The notes under the pieces are model-generated. The model was not told the origin of the DNA, searched no databases, and saw nothing but the letters and a program-made list of their open reading frames with translations. Of a DNA stretch of 32,249 bases, positions 31,816 to 32,249 are shown in pieces (the first letter of the stretch is position 1; every line of letters begins with the position of its first letter). Origin of the DNA: Anaerolineales bacterium (GTDB taxonomy: Bacteria > Chloroflexota > Anaerolineae > Anaerolineales > Villigracilaceae); contig JAEURH010000036.1 of assembly GCA_016789365.1 (NCBI GenBank), positions 1 to 32,249 on the forward strand. The letters are read 5' to 3'. The translations under genes were made by a program, and so were the position numbers.

Positions 31816-32249
31816 ATGTCAAACAATCATCATTACGCAATCATCATGGCAGGTGGAGGTGGGACGCGCTTGTGGCCCATTTCCAGAAAAGAAAGTCCAA
31901 AACAGTTATTGCCATTATTAGGTCAAGAGACTTTGTTTCAAAGCACTGTTAGGCGTTTGGAAAATTTATTTCCACCTGAAAGAATTTTGGTGGTGACCAT
32001 TGAAGAACAAGCGCGTGAGATGAAAAAACAAGCGCCTGAAATACCCGAAGAAAATTATATAATTGAACCTGCTCCGCGTGGTACAGCATCTGTAGTTGGG
32101 TTGGCGGCGATGGTATTAAAGAAGCGAGACCCCAATGCTAGTATGGCAATTTTGCCGTCTGACCATTTCATTCGCAATGTGGATTTGTTTCATTATTTGT
32201 TGAAGACGGCGTTTGAGGTGGCAGAAAACAAATATTTAGTGACCTTGGG
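31816..32249 (+). CDS. mannose-1-phosphate guanylyltransferase (3' end outside window)
   Basis: The first 144 codons are present. The nucleotidyltransferase signature I-I-M-A-G-G-G-G-T-R-L-W-P-I-S-R followed by P-K-Q-L-L-P-L is clear, as is P-S-D-H-F-I further on, where the Asp helps bind metal. The pattern L-W-P-I-S-R fits GDP-mannose pyrophosphorylases (ManC/RfbM type) better than glucose-1-phosphate enzymes. It makes GDP-mannose from GTP and mannose-1-phosphate for glycans. Whether a C-terminal isomerase domain follows cannot be seen. AAAAGG lies about 14 nt upstream of the ATG. Confidence 0.88.
   Translation, partial: MSNNHHYAIIMAGGGGTRLWPISRKESPKQLLPLLGQETLFQSTVRRLENLFPPERILVVTIEEQAREMKKQAPEIPEENYIIEPAPRGTASVVGLAAMVLKKRDPNASMAILPSDHFIRNVDLFHYLLKTAFEVAENKYLVTL

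Noticed and set aside
1-32249. tRNA or rRNA genes
   Set aside because: I saw no cloverleaf-like segments or rRNA-conserved stretches in the intergenic gaps; the gaps are short and mostly filled by palindromic repeats. A dedicated tRNA search was not possible here.

Overview
The window is AT-rich bacterial DNA with tightly packed genes, short operons and an unusually large number of small inverted repeats between genes. A Chloroflexota bacterium of the Anaerolineae type is my best guess, from the mix of gene families and the repeat families. That is an inference; no rRNA or marker phylogeny is available here. Complete coding genes cover most of the window. The first gene (DeoR-type regulator) and the last (mannose-1-phosphate guanylyltransferase) are cut by the window ends.

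Positions 1-9967 form a catabolic cluster on the + strand: DeoR-type regulator, metallophosphoesterase, APC-family permease, choline/ethanolamine-kinase-like phosphotransferase, dimethylglycine/sarcosine-dehydrogenase-like flavoprotein with a folate (GcvT) domain, PfkB-fold protein lacking its catalytic Asp, and a non-pyrrolysine MttB-family methyltransferase. Together they suggest uptake, phosphorylation and demethylation of an N-methylated amine or amino alcohol. Wedged between the kinase and the flavoprotein is a compact 587-bp unit: a four-helix-bundle (23S rRNA intervening-sequence-protein family) gene flanked by inverted arrays of an 8-bp repeat. It is the strongest candidate in the window for an undescribed mobile element.

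Positions 10081-11704 hold a Pit phosphate transporter with its DUF47 partner. Positions 11748-15952 hold a complete ABC importer operon (lipoprotein binding protein, two permeases, ATPase) with a recognisable promoter, operator-like repeat, internal hairpin and terminator. A PfpI/DJ-1 protein, a class V aminotransferase and a CAP-LysM surface protein follow.

Positions 18701-23337 are serine-related. serA and a DUF1015 gene run on the - strand. Divergently, serC is followed by a ParB/SbnI-SerK-fold gene that may be a free-serine kinase. Positions 23443-29220 are a looser region: DUF1905, a small lipoprotein, a class III CoA-transferase with a palindromic operator over its promoter, DUF2877, an NmrA-like protein, a Rid-family protein and uncharacterised proteins. 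The right end has housekeeping genes (rpsP, khpA, rimM, dprA) and the start of a GDP-mannose synthesis gene. I saw no rRNA or tRNA genes, no CRISPR array and no intact insertion sequence.
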